A stretch of DNA of 64,000 nucleotides, from the NCBI GenBank assembly GCA_903894155.1, contig CAITPF010000094.1, positions 47,854-111,853 on the forward strand. The letters are read 5' to 3'. A program made the translations under genes and the position numbers. How positions within the stretch are numbered: the stretch's first letter is position 1; each line of letters opens with the position of its first letter. Below are positions 16,677 to 27,837 of this stretch, piece by piece. This DNA comes from an uncultured beta proteobacterium (lineage in GTDB: Bacteria > Pseudomonadota > Gammaproteobacteria > Burkholderiales > Burkholderiaceae_B). The notes beneath the pieces were generated by a model that worked only from the letters and a program-made list of their open reading frames with translations, had not been told where the DNA came from and did not search any database.

Positions 16677-17522
16677 TCATCCACGAAGCACCAGCGTGCC
16701 CAGCACGACCGCGCCCGCGCCCAGCCATTGGCGTCGGGTGAAGTGCTCATGCAACAGCAGTACGCCGATCAGGGCTGCGAACAGCACGGAAGTCTCGCGC
16801 GTTGCGGACACGAGCGCCACCGGCGCGCGCGCCATCGCCCACAGCGTGATGCCGTAGGCTGCCGCCGACATCGCGCCGCCAAGCAATGTGCTGCGCCAGT
16901 TGCCCACGATGTAGATCGCCAGGTCGCGCCCGCGCCCCGCCACCGTCAGGCCAGCGCCGAAGATGATTGCCTCCAGCACATACATCCAGGCGCCGTAGCC
17001 GGCGACACTGCCGGCCACCCGCACGCCACGCCCGTCGGAGAGCGAATACACGGCAATGGTCGCCGCGCACAGCAGCGACCACAGGATCGTTGCCCTCGTC
17101 CCGCCCGCGCGCGAGCGAAAGGCGATCAGCAACACCCCTGCGCAAACCAGGAGGATCCCCGCCCACCCGAGCGGGCGCAGAGCTTCATCGAAGACCAGCG
17201 TTGCGCCGAGCGCGACCATGATCGGTGCCATGCCGCGAATCAGCGGATACGCGAAGCTCAGGTTGCCGGTGCGATACGCGCTTGCCAGGGCAACGTAATA
17301 GAGCATGTGGACAGCGTTGGAGGCCCCCAGAAAGCCCCAGCTTTCCTTTGCAGGCGGCGCAACAAACCAGAGTGCGGGCAGGGCAATCAGACCCGTCCAG
17401 AAAACGATTGCGCCGGTGTGCAACAACCTGTCCGCCCCGCTGCGAATCACGGCATTCCAGGCAGCATGCAGAACAGCGGACCCGAGCACGGCCAGAAAGA
17501 CCGGCAGCGGGTACTCAGTCAT
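16677..17522 (-). CDS. EamA/DMT-superfamily membrane transporter
   Basis: A 281-residue integral membrane protein with about ten hydrophobic segments arranged as two EamA repeats. The first repeat opens with LGSAVLHAAWNAVIRSGADR and the second contains TRETSVLFAALIGVLLLHEHFTRRQWLGAGAVVLGTLVL. Such proteins usually export or exchange small metabolites. The ATG at 17522 overlaps the end of the FAD oxidoreductase gene by eight bases, so it belongs to the left-reading arm of the phosphonate locus. Export or uptake of a phosphonate or its breakdown product is possible but not shown. The frame is open upstream to 17687, but that part lies inside the oxidoreductase gene. Confidence 0.85.
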   Translation of the reverse strand: MTEYPLPVFLAVLGSAVLHAAWNAVIRSGADRLLHTGAIVFWTGLIALPALWFVAPPAKESWGFLGASNAVHMLYYVALASAYRTGNLSFAYPLIRGMAPIMVALGATLVFDEALRPLGWAGILLVCAGVLLIAFRSRAGGTRATILWSLLCAATIAVYSLSDGRGVRVAGSVAGYGAWMYVLEAIIFGAGLTVAGRGRDLAIYIVGNWRSTLLGGAMSAAAYGITLWAMARAPVALVSATRETSVLFAALIGVLLLHEHFTRRQWLGAGAVVLGTLVLRG

Positions 17523-18915
17523 GATCGGCTTTACCGGCTGCGTCGGCGAGCCTGGCCAGCGCGCGGTCCAGTCGTGCGGGCACACGGCCTGCATCCTCCG
17601 CCTGCTCCTTGCGGCGGATCGCGCCACGCACAAGCAGGCTGCCTGCATAGCGAAATGGCTCGGGAGGGAAATGCCCGCGCGACCCACGCACGATCCCCGA
17701 CATCGTCCACGCGTTGTCTTGCCCGAGCGCCAGCGACGAGAGAATCTGCCCGCCCATGTAACTTGGCCCGACGCCGTTGCCGGAATACCCCAGCCCGTAG
17801 AAGATGGAATGGTGGCCCCGCAACCGGCCGAAAAAAGGCAAGCCGCTCGTGGAGCGATCGGACGGGCCGTTCCAGCTGGCCACGACCGGCACGGCGGCGT
17901 AAGGCGGAAAGAATTCGCCTAGCGCCTGCGCAAGCGAATCACGGTAGGGCGAAGGCTGGTCGAACACGGGCAGCATGCGTGCGCGATAGGCGAAGGTATT
18001 GCCGCCCTTGCCGAGCATGATGCGGCCGTCTTCGGTGCTGTGGTAGTAGTAAACGAACGTGCGCGAATCCAGCACCGCCAGACCAGCGGCCAACCCGGTC
18101 TGGGCCAGCAGTTCGGGCCGGGGCTCGGTCACCACCATATCGCTGGAGACCACGACGATGGTGCGCTCGAACTCCTTGAACAGTTCCGGCATCCAGGCGT
18201 TAACCGCAAGGACGAGTTTATCGGTCTCGACCGCTCCGCGCGCAACACGAACGCGCGGCTTCACGCCTGCCTCGATCGCCACCACGGGCGAGTTCTCGTA
18301 GATGCGTACGCCCATTTCCATCGCCACACGACGCAGGCCGCGCACGAGCCTGGCGGGCTGCACCGTCGCGCCGCGGGACGAGTAGACGCCTGCCAGCGTT
18401 CGGACGGTACCCGACCTGCGGCGCGCCTCATCGACCGGCAACGTCATATAGCTATTGAGGCCGTGCGCAGCAAGGTCGGCGATCACGGCATCCGTGCTGC
18501 CGACATGGGCGTTTGCAATGGCCGTGTAAAGGACGCCTTCGTGCCGGAAATCGCAGTCGATCCGGTGCTCGCGCACGAACGCGCCGATTTCGTCGATCGC
18601 CTGCTCGGAAGCGCGCACCAGACGGGCAGCCTCGTCGAGCCCGAACAGCCGGCAAAGCGTCTTGAACTTCGTGGCCCAGGAGAGCACGCAGCCGCCGTTG
18701 CGCCCGCTCGCCCCGGCGCCGCAGATGTCGGACTCAAGCAGCACCACCTCCTTGGCCGGCGCCTGGCGCTTGATCTGCAACGCGGTCCATAAGCCGGTAT
18801 AGCCCCCGCCCACGATGCAGACGTCCGCGCGCACCGGCCCCGCAAGCGGCGGCGCAGGCGCAGCCTTCTCGCTTGCCAGCGCCTGTTCAAGCCAGAACGG
18901 TCGAAATCCGCGCAT
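17515..18915 (-). CDS. FAD-dependent oxidoreductase (DAO family) in the AEP locus
   Basis: A 466-residue flavoenzyme with the Rossmann motif VCIVGGGYTGLWTALQIKR (about residue 32), the second flavin block GAGASGRNGGCVLSWATK, and the C-terminal substrate/flavin region LPFFGRLRGHHSIFYGLGYSGNGVGPSYMGG. This is the DAO/PuuB-like group of amine oxidases. The gene lies 17 bases after phnY. I recall that FAD enzymes recur in bacterial phosphonate loci and that some were shown to oxidise 2-aminoethylphosphonate or its N-methyl form to phosphonoacetaldehyde. By context this one may feed PhnY alongside the PhnW route; the substrate is inference. Confidence 0.87.
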   Translation of the reverse strand: MRGFRPFWLEQALASEKAAPAPPLAGPVRADVCIVGGGYTGLWTALQIKRQAPAKEVVLLESDICGAGASGRNGGCVLSWATKFKTLCRLFGLDEAARLVRASEQAIDEIGAFVREHRIDCDFRHEGVLYTAIANAHVGSTDAVIADLAAHGLNSYMTLPVDEARRRSGTVRTLAGVYSSRGATVQPARLVRGLRRVAMEMGVRIYENSPVVAIEAGVKPRVRVARGAVETDKLVLAVNAWMPELFKEFERTIVVVSSDMVVTEPRPELLAQTGLAAGLAVLDSRTFVYYYHSTEDGRIMLGKGGNTFAYRARMLPVFDQPSPYRDSLAQALGEFFPPYAAVPVVASWNGPSDRSTSGLPFFGRLRGHHSIFYGLGYSGNGVGPSYMGGQILSSLALGQDNAWTMSGIVRGSRGHFPPEPFRYAGSLLVRGAIRRKEQAEDAGRVPARLDRALARLADAAGKADHD

Positions 18916-18932
18916 GGGTGCCGCCTTAATGC

Positions 18933-20375
18933 CTACCAGGGCAATGAATAAGTCTTGGTATTGCAGAAGCTCTTCATCGCCTCAAGCACGCCTTCCTTGT
19001 AGCCCAGGCCAGAATCCTTGATGCCGCCGAAGGGCGTCATTTCCAGTCGGTAGCCCGGTACCTCGCGCACGTTCACCGTGCCCACATTCAGCTCGCGCAC
19101 CAGGCGCGTGATGTAGTCCAGGCGATTGGTGCAGACCGCCGACGAAAGCCCGTAGGCCGTGCCGTTTGAAATGCGAATCGCCTCTTCAATCGAGCCAAAC
19201 CGGATAATCGGCGAGACCGGCCCGAAGGTCTCCTGCCGGACCACCCGCATCGCAGGATCAACCCGATCGAGCACGGTCGGCGAGTACAGCGCGCCGCGCC
19301 GCACGTTGCCCGCAAGCAACCTCGCGCCCTGCGCGATCGCCTCATTGACGACCGCCTCGAAATGCTTTGCCGCGGCCTCGTCGATGACCGTACCCATGTC
19401 CATCGATTCGTCCATCGGGTCGCCGTACCGGATCGCCCTGGTTTTCTCGAGCAACAGTTCGGTAAATTGATCCGCCACGGATTCGTGCACCAGTATGCGC
19501 TTAACAGCCGTACAGCGCTGGCCGGAGTTCTTGTAGGAGCCCGCGGCCGCCAGCGATGCGGCTTCCTCGATATCGGCATCCTCCATCACGATGATCGGAT
19601 CGTTGCCACCGAGCTCCAGCACCTGGCGCTTGTAGACCGCGCGCGCGGCGATGTGCTTGCCGATCGCAACGCCGCCCGTGAAGGTCACGAGGTCGACGTC
19701 ATCGCTGGTGAGCAACTCGTCAGCGATCTCGGCGGGGTCGCCGGTGACAACCGACAGCATCTCGGGCGGCAGGCCGGCCGCGTACAGGATGTCGGCCAGG
19801 ATCAGCGCCGTAAGCGGCGTTTTCTCGCTCGGCTTGAGGACGATCCGGTTATTGGTCGCCACCGCGGGCGCAACCTTGTGGATGACCTGGTTCAGCGGAT
19901 GGTTGAACGGCGTAATGGCCGCAATTGCGCCGAGCAGAGGCTCCTTCAGCGTATAGACCTTGCGGCTCTTGCCGTGCGGCGTGAGGTCGCACGAAAAAAT
20001 CTGGCCATCGTCAACCAGCGCCTGGTTGGCGGCAAACAGCAGCACGTCAGAGGCCCGCCCCACCTCGTAGAGGCTGTCCTTGCGCGAAAGGCCGGACTCC
20101 AGCGTGATCGTGCGCGAAATCTCATCCTTGCGTTGCGCCACAAGCTCGCCCGCCCGCATCAGGATGCGGTAGCGGTCGAAACGCGTCAGCGGCGACCTGA
20201 AGTCGCGCGCAATGCGCAGCGCGCGACGGACATCTTCAATCGTTGCTTTCGGCACGGTCGCGATGACCTCCCCCGTATAGGGGTAGGTCACCTCGATGAC
20301 GCGGTCGCGATGGACCAGTTCCCCCGCGATGCGCAGAGCTTCCCGCTTGATGTTCTTAACGGTTGGCGCGGTCAT
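18933..20375 (-). CDS. phnY: Aldehyde dehydrogenase, probable phosphonoacetaldehyde dehydrogenase
   Basis: A 480-residue NAD(P)-dependent aldehyde dehydrogenase. The catalytic Cys288 lies in [14 protein letters not shown] and the general base Glu254 in [11 protein letters not shown]; the nucleotide-binding region [17 protein letters not shown] is also present. By context it oxidises phosphonoacetaldehyde (from PhnW or the FAD enzyme) to phosphonoacetate, the substrate of PhnA encoded just upstream. The ATG at 20375 has GGGAG about nine bases upstream; the longer frame to 20480 runs into the phnA gene and is rejected. It sits 17 bases after phnA, clearly in one operon. The assignment as PhnY depends on the neighbours as well as on the sequence. 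Confidence 0.9.
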   Translation of the reverse strand: MTAPTVKNIKREALRIAGELVHRDRVIEVTYPYTGEVIATVPKATIEDVRRALRIARDFRSPLTRFDRYRILMRAGELVAQRKDEISRTITLESGLSRKDSLYEVGRASDVLLFAANQALVDDGQIFSCDLTPHGKSRKVYTLKEPLLGAIAAITPFNHPLNQVIHKVAPAVATNNRIVLKPSEKTPLTALILADILYAAGLPPEMLSVVTGDPAEIADELLTSDDVDLVTFTGGVAIGKHIAARAVYKRQVLELGGNDPIIVMEDADIEEAASLAAAGSYKNSGQRCTAVKRILVHESVADQFTELLLEKTRAIRYGDPMDESMDMGTVIDEAAAKHFEAVVNEAIAQGARLLAGNVRRGALYSPTVLDRVDPAMRVVRQETFGPVSPIIRFGSIEEAIRISNGTAYGLSSAVCTNRLDYITRLVRELNVGTVNVREVPGYRLEMTPFGGIKDSGLGYKEGVLEAMKSFCNTKTYSLPW

Positions 20376-20392
20376 AGTGCAAGCTCCCGGGA

Positions 20393-21661
<1,269 letters not shown>

Positions 21662-21730
21662 TCATGCTGCGTGTTGTGAGGGGGCCTGCCTGTGATGTCT
21701 GGCAGATCGTCGGGCGTATGGCCCGTGGGT

Positions 21731-22459
21731 TCAGGATGGCGCGTCTGCCCGCACGGCGCGCAGCATCCGCGCGCGGCTGTCGGCGACGTGCTGGCGCAGC
21801 GCCTTTCCCGCGCGCGCGGGGTCTCGGGATGCGATCGCCTCGACGATCGCCCGGTGCTCGGGGGCAGAGACGTTAAGCCCGCCACCGTCGGTCAGTGCGC
21901 GCATCCGGAACAGGTGCAGCTCCTTGACGAGGCGCCGGTAGGTTTCGGATAACTTGCCACTTGCTGCGGCATCGAGCAACAACGCGTGGAACTGCAGATT
22001 GAGCGCCGCGTATTCCTTCGCCTGCCCGGTCGACGCCACCCCCGCCATCTGGTCGACCAGACTGCCGAGCCGGTCGATCAGCGCGTCATCGGCCCGGCGC
22101 GCGACGCGCTGGCCAATGATGTCTTCGAGCGCTTCGCGCAGTTCATAAATTTCATCGGCTTCTTCGACCGATATTTCGCGTACGAACCCGCCACGGTTCT
22201 TTTCATTGCGGATCAGGCCCACTTCCTCGAGCGCACGCAGGGCTTCACGCACCGGGCCACGGCTGGTGCCGAATCGCTCGGCGAGGTCGGTTTCGTTCAG
22301 GCGCATGCCGGGCACGAGTTCGCCAATCATGATCAGGCGCTCGATCTCTTCCTGCACCAGCATGGGAAGCGTGCTGGTATTGAGCAAACGGATCGCCGAT
22401 GCGGCGCCCTGCGAGGACTTGTCGTCGTTTTGATCCGGGACTGGGCGAGTGGTTGCCAT
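21731..22459 (-). CDS. GntR-family (FadR/FCD) transcriptional regulator of the AEP locus
   Basis: A 242-residue regulator with an N-terminal winged helix (LNETDLAERFGTSRGPVREALRALEEVGLI at about residues 55-85) and a C-terminal all-helical FCD domain (EADEIYELREALEDIIGQRVAR, ALNLQFHALLLDAA, PEHRAIVEAIASRDPARA). FCD domains usually bind a carboxylate or related ligand through a metal. It is the first gene of the leftward arm and divergent from phnS. It most likely controls both arms through the inverted repeat overlapping the two -35 boxes at 22489-22520, repressing until AEP or a product is present. The mode of control is inference. Confidence 0.9.
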   Translation of the reverse strand: MATTRPVPDQNDDKSSQGAASAIRLLNTSTLPMLVQEEIERLIMIGELVPGMRLNETDLAERFGTSRGPVREALRALEEVGLIRNEKNRGGFVREISVEEADEIYELREALEDIIGQRVARRADDALIDRLGSLVDQMAGVASTGQAKEYAALNLQFHALLLDAAASGKLSETYRRLVKELHLFRMRALTDGGGLNVSAPEHRAIVEAIASRDPARAGKALRQHVADSRARMLRAVRADAPS

Positions 22460-22499
22460 GTGCCTGTTTAATTCAATTTTGCGTCAAGTGTCAACAATC

Positions 22500-22520
22500 T
22501 ACTGTTTTCGGTTGACAGTA
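22500..22520. promoter_or_regulatory. Probable GntR operator between the two arms of the AEP locus
   Basis: A perfect inverted repeat TACTGT (22500-22505), nine-base spacer, ACAGTA (22515-22520). It overlaps the rightward -35 box (TTGACA, 22512-22517). The leftward -35 box is the reverse complement TGTCAA at 22489-22494, so the two -35 hexamers themselves form a larger repeat, TGTCAAC...GTTGACA. A dimeric GntR protein bound here would block both promoters. Confidence 0.5.
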
Positions 22521-22540
22521 TAACCAATGCCATCTACATT
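22512..22540 (+). promoter_or_regulatory. Sigma-70 promoter for phnS-phnT-permease-phnW
   Basis: A perfect -35 box TTGACA (22512-22517), a 17-base spacer, and -10 box TACATT (22535-22540, four of six matches). Transcription should start near 22547, giving a leader of about 150 bases before phnS. The leader holds a palindrome CGCGAT-TAA-ATCGCG at 22592-22606 that may form a hairpin or second operator. Confidence 0.55.
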
Positions 22541-22696
22541 TTGTTGCAGCGCGCGCCGAATGCCGCTACGGTGTTCGCGGCAGCATCGATTCGCGATTAA
22601 ATCGCGCATTGAGATTTTGGGGCCGCTTCATGTCATCTTCGTGTCATGGGCGGCGGCAATCATGGACGGCTGGACTCATCCCTTTAGGAAACCCTC

Positions 22697-23731
22697 ATGA
22701 AGAAACCCTTGAAATTCCTGGGCACGGCTGTCACCGCCGTCACCCTGGCGCTCGCGGCAGGCAGCGTCCTGGCGCAGCAAAAAACGCCCCTCGTGGTTTA
22801 TACGGCGCTCGAAACCGACGCACTCAAACCGTTCAAAGAAGCCTTCGAAAAGTCCAACCCCGATATCGAACTCAAGTGGGTTCGCGATTCGACCGGCATC
22901 ATCACCGCCAAGATCATGGCCGAAAAGGCCAATCCGCAAGCCGACGTCGTCGCCGGCCTCGCCGCCACGAGCCTTGCGCTGTTCTCCAAGGACGGCATGT
23001 TGATGCCATACGAGCCCAAAGACTTCAAGCTGCTCGATGCGGCCTACTCGGATGCCGCGCGACCGCCCACCTGGGTCGGCATGGACGCCTGGGCCGCCAC
23101 GATCTGCTTCAACACGGTCGAAGCCCAGAAGCAAAACCTGCCCAAGCCCACTTCCTGGAAGGACCTGACCAAGCCGGTCTACAAGGGCAAGATCACGATG
23201 CCCAACCCGGCCTCAAGCGGCACCGGCTATCTTGACGTCAGCGCCTGGCTGCAAATGTGGGGCGAGCCCGAAGGCTGGAAGTACATGGATGCACTGCACG
23301 AAAACATCGCGCAGTATGTGCACTCGGGATCCAAGCCCTGCCGCCAGGCGGGCGCGGGTGAGTTCCCGATCGGTATCGCCTTCGAATATCGCGCGCATCA
23401 GGTCAAGAAATCCGGCGCCCCCATCGAAATGATCTTCCCCTCGGAAGGTTTGGGCTGGGATATCGAGGCCACCGGCATCATGAAGACCACCAAGCACCCG
23501 GAGGCCGCCAAGCGCTTCGCCGACTGGATGGCAGGCAAGGAATCGCAGACCATCAACGCCCAGTGGTGGGCCATCGTGACCTATCCCGGTATCGCCAAAC
23601 CGCTTGACGGAATCCCTGACAACTTCAAGTCGTTGCTGATCAAGAACGACTTCACCTGGGCTTCGGAAAATCGCGACCGCATCCTGGCCGAGTGGAACAA
23701 GCGCTACGACGGCAAGTCCGAGAAGAAGTAA
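22697..23731 (+). CDS. phnS: 2-aminoethylphosphonate ABC transporter substrate-binding protein
   Basis: A 344-residue periplasmic binding protein with a clear signal peptide (FLGTAVTAVTLALAAGSVLA-Q). Its body is of the iron(III)/putrescine type II fold: LVVYTALETDALKPFKEAFEKS, WVRDSTGIITAKIMAEKANPQADVV and GIAFEYRAHQVKKSGAPIEMIFPSEG. In this setting it is the AEP-binding component. The ATG at 22697 follows AGGAAA. It is the first gene of the rightward operon, 72 bases before phnT. Relatives of this fold also bind iron or polyamines; the AEP call depends on phnW and the other neighbours. Confidence 0.9.
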   Translation: MKKPLKFLGTAVTAVTLALAAGSVLAQQKTPLVVYTALETDALKPFKEAFEKSNPDIELKWVRDSTGIITAKIMAEKANPQADVVAGLAATSLALFSKDGMLMPYEPKDFKLLDAAYSDAARPPTWVGMDAWAATICFNTVEAQKQNLPKPTSWKDLTKPVYKGKITMPNPASSGTGYLDVSAWLQMWGEPEGWKYMDALHENIAQYVHSGSKPCRQAGAGEFPIGIAFEYRAHQVKKSGAPIEMIFPSEGLGWDIEATGIMKTTKHPEAAKRFADWMAGKESQTINAQWWAIVTYPGIAKPLDGIPDNFKSLLIKNDFTWASENRDRILAEWNKRYDGKSEKK

Positions 23732-23803
23732 CGCAGTAAATCCGCGCGACGGGTGCCGTGCCTGCCGGGCCCGTCGCGACCGACCTCCTCTGAACGGATC
23801 AAT

Positions 23804-24928
23804 ATGGAAACGTCCGGCGCTTGCCCTGCGGGCCCGCAACCTGTCAGCGCGTTTGCGCTCGAGATTCGCGGCATCCGGAAAAATTTCGACGCCTTCACGG
23901 CGTTGCGCAATATCGACCTGGATGTCCGGCAAGGTGAAATGCTTTGCCTGCTTGGCCCCTCGGGCTGTGGCAAGACGACGCTCTTGCGCATCATCGCCGG
24001 TCTCGAGACCCAGACGGCCGGGTCTATCCGCCAGAACGGGCGGGACATTTCGGATCTTCCCCCCTACCGCCGCGACTATGGCATCGTGTTCCAGTCGTAC
24101 GCCCTGTTCCCGAATCTCACGATCGCAGACAACGTGTCGTACGGGCTGGTCAACCGAAGGATGAAGCGCGACGAAATCAAGCGTCGCGTGGCAGAACTCC
24201 TGAAGCTGGTCGGGTTGCCGACCTCCGGGGGCAAGTATCCCAGTCAGCTCTCGGGCGGGCAGCAGCAGCGGGTGGCGCTCGCGCGCGCGCTCGCGACCAA
24301 CCCCGGTTTACTGTTGCTTGACGAGCCGCTCTCCGCGCTCGACGCGCTTGAGCGCCTGCGCCTGCGCGGCGAAATCCGTCGCCTGCAACAACAGGTCGGC
24401 GTGACGACGCTCCTGGTCACCCACGACCAGGAGGAGGCGCTCTCCATGGCCGACCGCATCGTCGTCATGAACCACGGCGTGATTGAACAAGTAGGCACGC
24501 CCCAGGAAATCTACGAGCAGCCCGCCACCCCGTTCGTCGCCGACTTCGTCGGCAAGGTCAACGTATTGTCGGGCACGGCGCTCGGCAACCAGCGCTTTCG
24601 CGTCGGCGGCCTGGAGCTGCACTGCGAAAACTGCGTGCAGGACCATGGCGTGGGCACGGCGGTCAACCTGTACCTGCGGCCCGAGGACCGGATCCTCGAA
24701 AGCATCGCCGCGGACACGCCCAACCAGTTTGACGCGCTGATCAACCGCATCGAGTATCTCGGTGGATCCTGTATCGCCGAGGTGTCCTGCGACGAACTGC
24801 CAGGCCAGCACCTGAGTTTCCAGTTTTCGCTCAACCAGCTGCACGATTACGACATTCGCGCCGGCAGGCGGCTTAAGCTGGCCCTGCGGGCGAACCGCAT
24901 CCGTGCCTTCGCCGCGCCAGCCGTCTGA
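23804..24928 (+). CDS. phnT: 2-aminoethylphosphonate ABC transporter ATPase
   Basis: A 374-residue ATPase with Walker [11 protein letters not shown]-loop [17 protein letters not shown], signature [16 protein letters not shown], Walker [12 protein letters not shown] and switch [18 protein letters not shown]-terminal TOBE-like regulatory domain follows ([11 protein letters not shown], about residues 280-370). It drives AEP uptake with PhnS and the fused permease. The ATG at 23804 is chosen because the family begins shortly before the ABC domain; its ribosome site is weak (CGGA). The next gene starts two bases after the stop. Confidence 0.9.
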   Translation: METSGACPAGPQPVSAFALEIRGIRKNFDAFTALRNIDLDVRQGEMLCLLGPSGCGKTTLLRIIAGLETQTAGSIRQNGRDISDLPPYRRDYGIVFQSYALFPNLTIADNVSYGLVNRRMKRDEIKRRVAELLKLVGLPTSGGKYPSQLSGGQQQRVALARALATNPGLLLLDEPLSALDALERLRLRGEIRRLQQQVGVTTLLVTHDQEEALSMADRIVVMNHGVIEQVGTPQEIYEQPATPFVADFVGKVNVLSGTALGNQRFRVGGLELHCENCVQDHGVGTAVNLYLRPEDRILESIAADTPNQFDALINRIEYLGGSCIAEVSCDELPGQHLSFQFSLNQLHDYDIRAGRRLKLALRANRIRAFAAPAV

Positions 24929-24930
24929 AT

Positions 24931-26655
24931 ATGCTCGACGCGGCAACCCTACCCCGACAGTCGCCAGCCAGCTTCGTGCAGCGACTCGACCGCGACAGCA
25001 TGATCGCCCGGCTCGTGCTGGGGATCATCCTGGCGGGATTGTGCGCCTTCCTGCTCGCCCCGCTGTGGTCAATCCTCGTCAATGCCGTGCTCGACCGCGG
25101 CGGTCACTATGTCGGTCTCGCCAATTTCATCACCTACCTGCATACGCCTTCGCTCGTGCGGTCTGCCTGGAACTCGATCTGGGTTTCGATGACCGTCGCG
25201 CTGATCGCAGTACCGCTCGCCTTTTTCTTCGCCTACGGATTGACGCGCAGCCGGCTTCCGGATTGGCTGAAATCGCTCTTTCGCCTGATCGCCCTGATTC
25301 CCTTCCTTGCACCCTCCCTTCTGTCGGCCATTTCGTTCGTGCAGTGGTTCGGCAACCAGGGCGTGCTCAAGTGGATGCTCGCGGGCAACACGATCTACGG
25401 CCCCATCGGGATCATCTTTTCCGAGGTCTACAACACCTTTCCCTTTGCGCTGATGATCCTCGTGACATCGCTTTCACTTGCCGATGGCCGTCTCTTCGAG
25501 GCGGCGGACGCGCTGGGCACGCGCGGTCTGCGAAAGTTCACGACGATCACGCTTCCCGGGTGCAAGTACGGGCTGATCAGCGCGATCACGGTCGTGTTCA
25601 CCTATGTCATTGCCGACTTCGGCGCGCCCAAGGTGATCGGCGGCAACTTCAACATGCTTGCCGTCGATGTGTTCAAGCAGGTCATCGGCCAGCAAAACTT
25701 CTCCATGGGCGCGGTGGTCGGAATGCTGCTGCTTGTGCCGTCCGTCGCCGCCTTCGTCATCGACATGGTCGTGCGCAAGAAGATCCGCGCCCAACTCAGC
25801 GCCCGCTCCGTGCCCCATTCCCCCAAGCGTCGTCCATTGCGCGACGCGCTCCTCGCGCTCTACTGCGCAGCAATCTGTACGTTCCTGCTGGGCGTGATCG
25901 GGATGGCGTTCTACACATCGCTGATCAAGCTGTGGCCATACAACCTGTCGTTCACGCTCGAGCATTATCGGTTTGCCCTTTTCGAAGGCGACATGGCCTC
26001 GGCCTACCTGAACAGCCTCGTGATGTCGGGCAGTACCGCCGTGGCCGGCTCGTGCATCGTATTCATCGGCGCCTACCTGATGGAGAAGACGCGAGGCATC
26101 CCGGTCATGGGCCCGTCGCTGCACTTCCTGGCCGTTCTCTCAATGGCGGTTCCCGGCCTTGTCCTGGGCCTGGGTTACGTGGTCTTCTTCAACCATCCGT
26201 CGAATCCGCTGCACTTCCTGTACAACACGATGACGATCCTGGTGCTCTCCACGATCGTCCATTACTACACCTCGAGCCATCTCACGGCGGTCACCGCGCT
26301 CAAGCAGATCGACAACGATTTCGAAGCGGTCTCCGCCTCGCTCAAAGTCCCGTTCTATGTGACGTTCTTCCGTGTCACGCTGCCCGTCTGCCTGCCTGCC
26401 GTACTCGATATCGCGCGCTATTACTTCGTGGTCTCGATGACCACGTTATCCGCGGCGATTTTCATCTACACACCCGAGACGATCCTGGCGGCCATCGCCA
26501 TCCTTCATCTCGACGAATCCGGCGAGATCGGGCCTGCCTCCGCGCTTGCCTGCCTGATCGTGCTGACCTCAATGGCGGTTTGCCTGATCTACGCCATCTT
26601 TACCAACTACTTACTGGCACGCACCCAGGGATGGCGTACGCTAGGCAGAGCCTGA
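24931..26655 (+). CDS. Fused two-domain ABC permease for 2-aminoethylphosphonate
   Basis: A 574-residue membrane protein containing two consecutive ABC permease domains. Each has about six membrane segments and an EAA-type coupling loop ([22 protein letters not shown] at about residue 190 and [23 protein letters not shown] at about 470). It is the fused counterpart of separate PhnU and PhnV subunits, similar to FbpB-type permeases, so no second permease gene is needed. The gene starts two bases after phnT, and phnW follows 41 bases after its stop. The fused form is found in several proteobacterial AEP importers. Confidence 0.9.
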   Translation: MLDAATLPRQSPASFVQRLDRDSMIARLVLGIILAGLCAFLLAPLWSILVNAVLDRGGHYVGLANFITYLHTPSLVRSAWNSIWVSMTVALIAVPLAFFFAYGLTRSRLPDWLKSLFRLIALIPFLAPSLLSAISFVQWFGNQGVLKWMLAGNTIYGPIGIIFSEVYNTFPFALMILVTSLSLADGRLFEAADALGTRGLRKFTTITLPGCKYGLISAITVVFTYVIADFGAPKVIGGNFNMLAVDVFKQVIGQQNFSMGAVVGMLLLVPSVAAFVIDMVVRKKIRAQLSARSVPHSPKRRPLRDALLALYCAAICTFLLGVIGMAFYTSLIKLWPYNLSFTLEHYRFALFEGDMASAYLNSLVMSGSTAVAGSCIVFIGAYLMEKTRGIPVMGPSLHFLAVLSMAVPGLVLGLGYVVFFNHPSNPLHFLYNTMTILVLSTIVHYYTSSHLTAVTALKQIDNDFEAVSASLKVPFYVTFFRVTLPVCLPAVLDIARYYFVVSMTTLSAAIFIYTPETILAAIAILHLDESGEIGPASALACLIVLTSMAVCLIYAIFTNYLLARTQGWRTLGRA

Positions 26656-26696
26656 GCCTGGCCACCCCGACACCACCCGATCTTTCGGAGACCCAA

Positions 26697-27821
26697 ATGT
26701 CCAACTCACCCTATCCGATTCTGCTCACGCCCGGCCCGCTCACCACCTCGGCGCGCACCAAAGAAGCCATGCTCAGGGACTGGGGCTCCTGGGATGCCGA
26801 TTTCAACCAGATCACTGCGCGCCTGCGCGAGCAAATCGTGCGCATCGTTCACGGCGAAGCAACGCACGTCTGCGTTCCCCTGCAAGGCAGCGGTACCTTC
26901 TCGGTCGAGGCCGCGATCGGCACCATTGTCCCGCGCGACGGACACGTGCTGGTGCCAAGCAACGGCGCGTATTGCCAGCGCATCGCACGCATCTGCAAAT
27001 ACCTCGGGCGTCGCCATACCGTCATCGACTACACCGAGGATCGGCAAGTCCTTGCCGCCGATGTCGATCTCGCGCTCACCGCGGATCCCTCGATCACCCA
27101 CGTCGCGCTCGTGCATTGCGAAACCGGCGCAGGCGTGCTCAACCCGCTCGACGAAATCGCCCAGGTCGTCGCGCGCCACGGCAAGGGCCTGATTGTCGAC
27201 GCGATGAGTTCCTTCGGCGCGATCGAGATCGATGCGCGCAAGACGCCGTTTGACGCCGTGATCGCCGCCTCCGGCAAATGCCTCGAGGGCGTTCCCGGCA
27301 TGGGCTTCGTCATCCTCAGGCGCTCGACGCTTGAAAAGTGCGAGGGCAACTGTCACTCACTGGCGCTCGACCTGTACGACCAGTGGGTCTACATGGAGAA
27401 AACCACGCAGTGGCGCTATACGCCCCCCACGCACGTCGTCGCAGCGCTTGACGAAGCACTGCGCCAATATTGGGAAGAAGGCGGGCTGCCCTCGCGCGGT
27501 GCGCGTTACGCGCGCAACTGCAAGGCGCTCATTTCCGGGTTAGCCAGGATCGGACTGCGCGCCTACCTTGATCCCGCGATCCAGGCGCCGATCATCGTGA
27601 CTTTCCACGCCCCTGCCGATCCGGGCTACGACTTCAAGACGTTCTACAACGAGGTCAAGAAGCACGGCTACCTCCTGTACCCGGGCAAGCTGACGACGGC
27701 TGAGACCTTCCGGGTCGGTTGCATCGGTCACTTCGGCGATGCCGGCATCCCCGGTGCAGTCCGGGCCATCGAGGAAACGCTCGCCGCCATGGGAATCCGC
27801 ACGCAGGCGCTGCCGGCCTGA
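26697..27821 (+). CDS. phnW: 2-aminoethylphosphonate--pyruvate transaminase
   Basis: A 374-residue PLP enzyme of the class V aminotransferase fold. The opening [26 protein letters not shown] is characteristic of PhnW, and the PLP lysine is Lys194 in [17 protein letters not shown]. It transfers the amino group of AEP to pyruvate, yielding phosphonoacetaldehyde and alanine. There is no phosphonatase gene (phnX) nearby, so the aldehyde goes to PhnY and PhnA encoded on the other arm. The ATG at 26697 follows CGGAG; a long frame open from 24903 is an out-of-frame read-through of the permease gene. Confidence 0.95.
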   Translation: MSNSPYPILLTPGPLTTSARTKEAMLRDWGSWDADFNQITARLREQIVRIVHGEATHVCVPLQGSGTFSVEAAIGTIVPRDGHVLVPSNGAYCQRIARICKYLGRRHTVIDYTEDRQVLAADVDLALTADPSITHVALVHCETGAGVLNPLDEIAQVVARHGKGLIVDAMSSFGAIEIDARKTPFDAVIAASGKCLEGVPGMGFVILRRSTLEKCEGNCHSLALDLYDQWVYMEKTTQWRYTPPTHVVAALDEALRQYWEEGGLPSRGARYARNCKALISGLARIGLRAYLDPAIQAPIIVTFHAPADPGYDFKTFYNEVKKHGYLLYPGKLTTAETFRVGCIGHFGDAGIPGAVRAIEETLAAMGIRTQALPA

Positions 27822-27837
27822 TCGCCAGGCGATCAGG
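27817..27837. terminator. Perfect hairpin containing the stop codons of two convergent genes
   Basis: CCTGATCGCC (27817-27826), one base, then its exact reverse complement GGCGATCAGG (27828-27837). The phnW stop (27819-27821) and the reverse-strand stop of the metallophosphoesterase (27833-27835) both lie inside the stem. No T-run follows on either strand, so it may slow or trim transcripts rather than act as a classic intrinsic terminator. Confidence 0.45.

Noticed and set aside
24903..27821. A 972-codon open frame that spans the permease and phnW genes
   Set aside because: Only its last third (phnW) has family features; the first part is the shadow of the fused permease in another frame.
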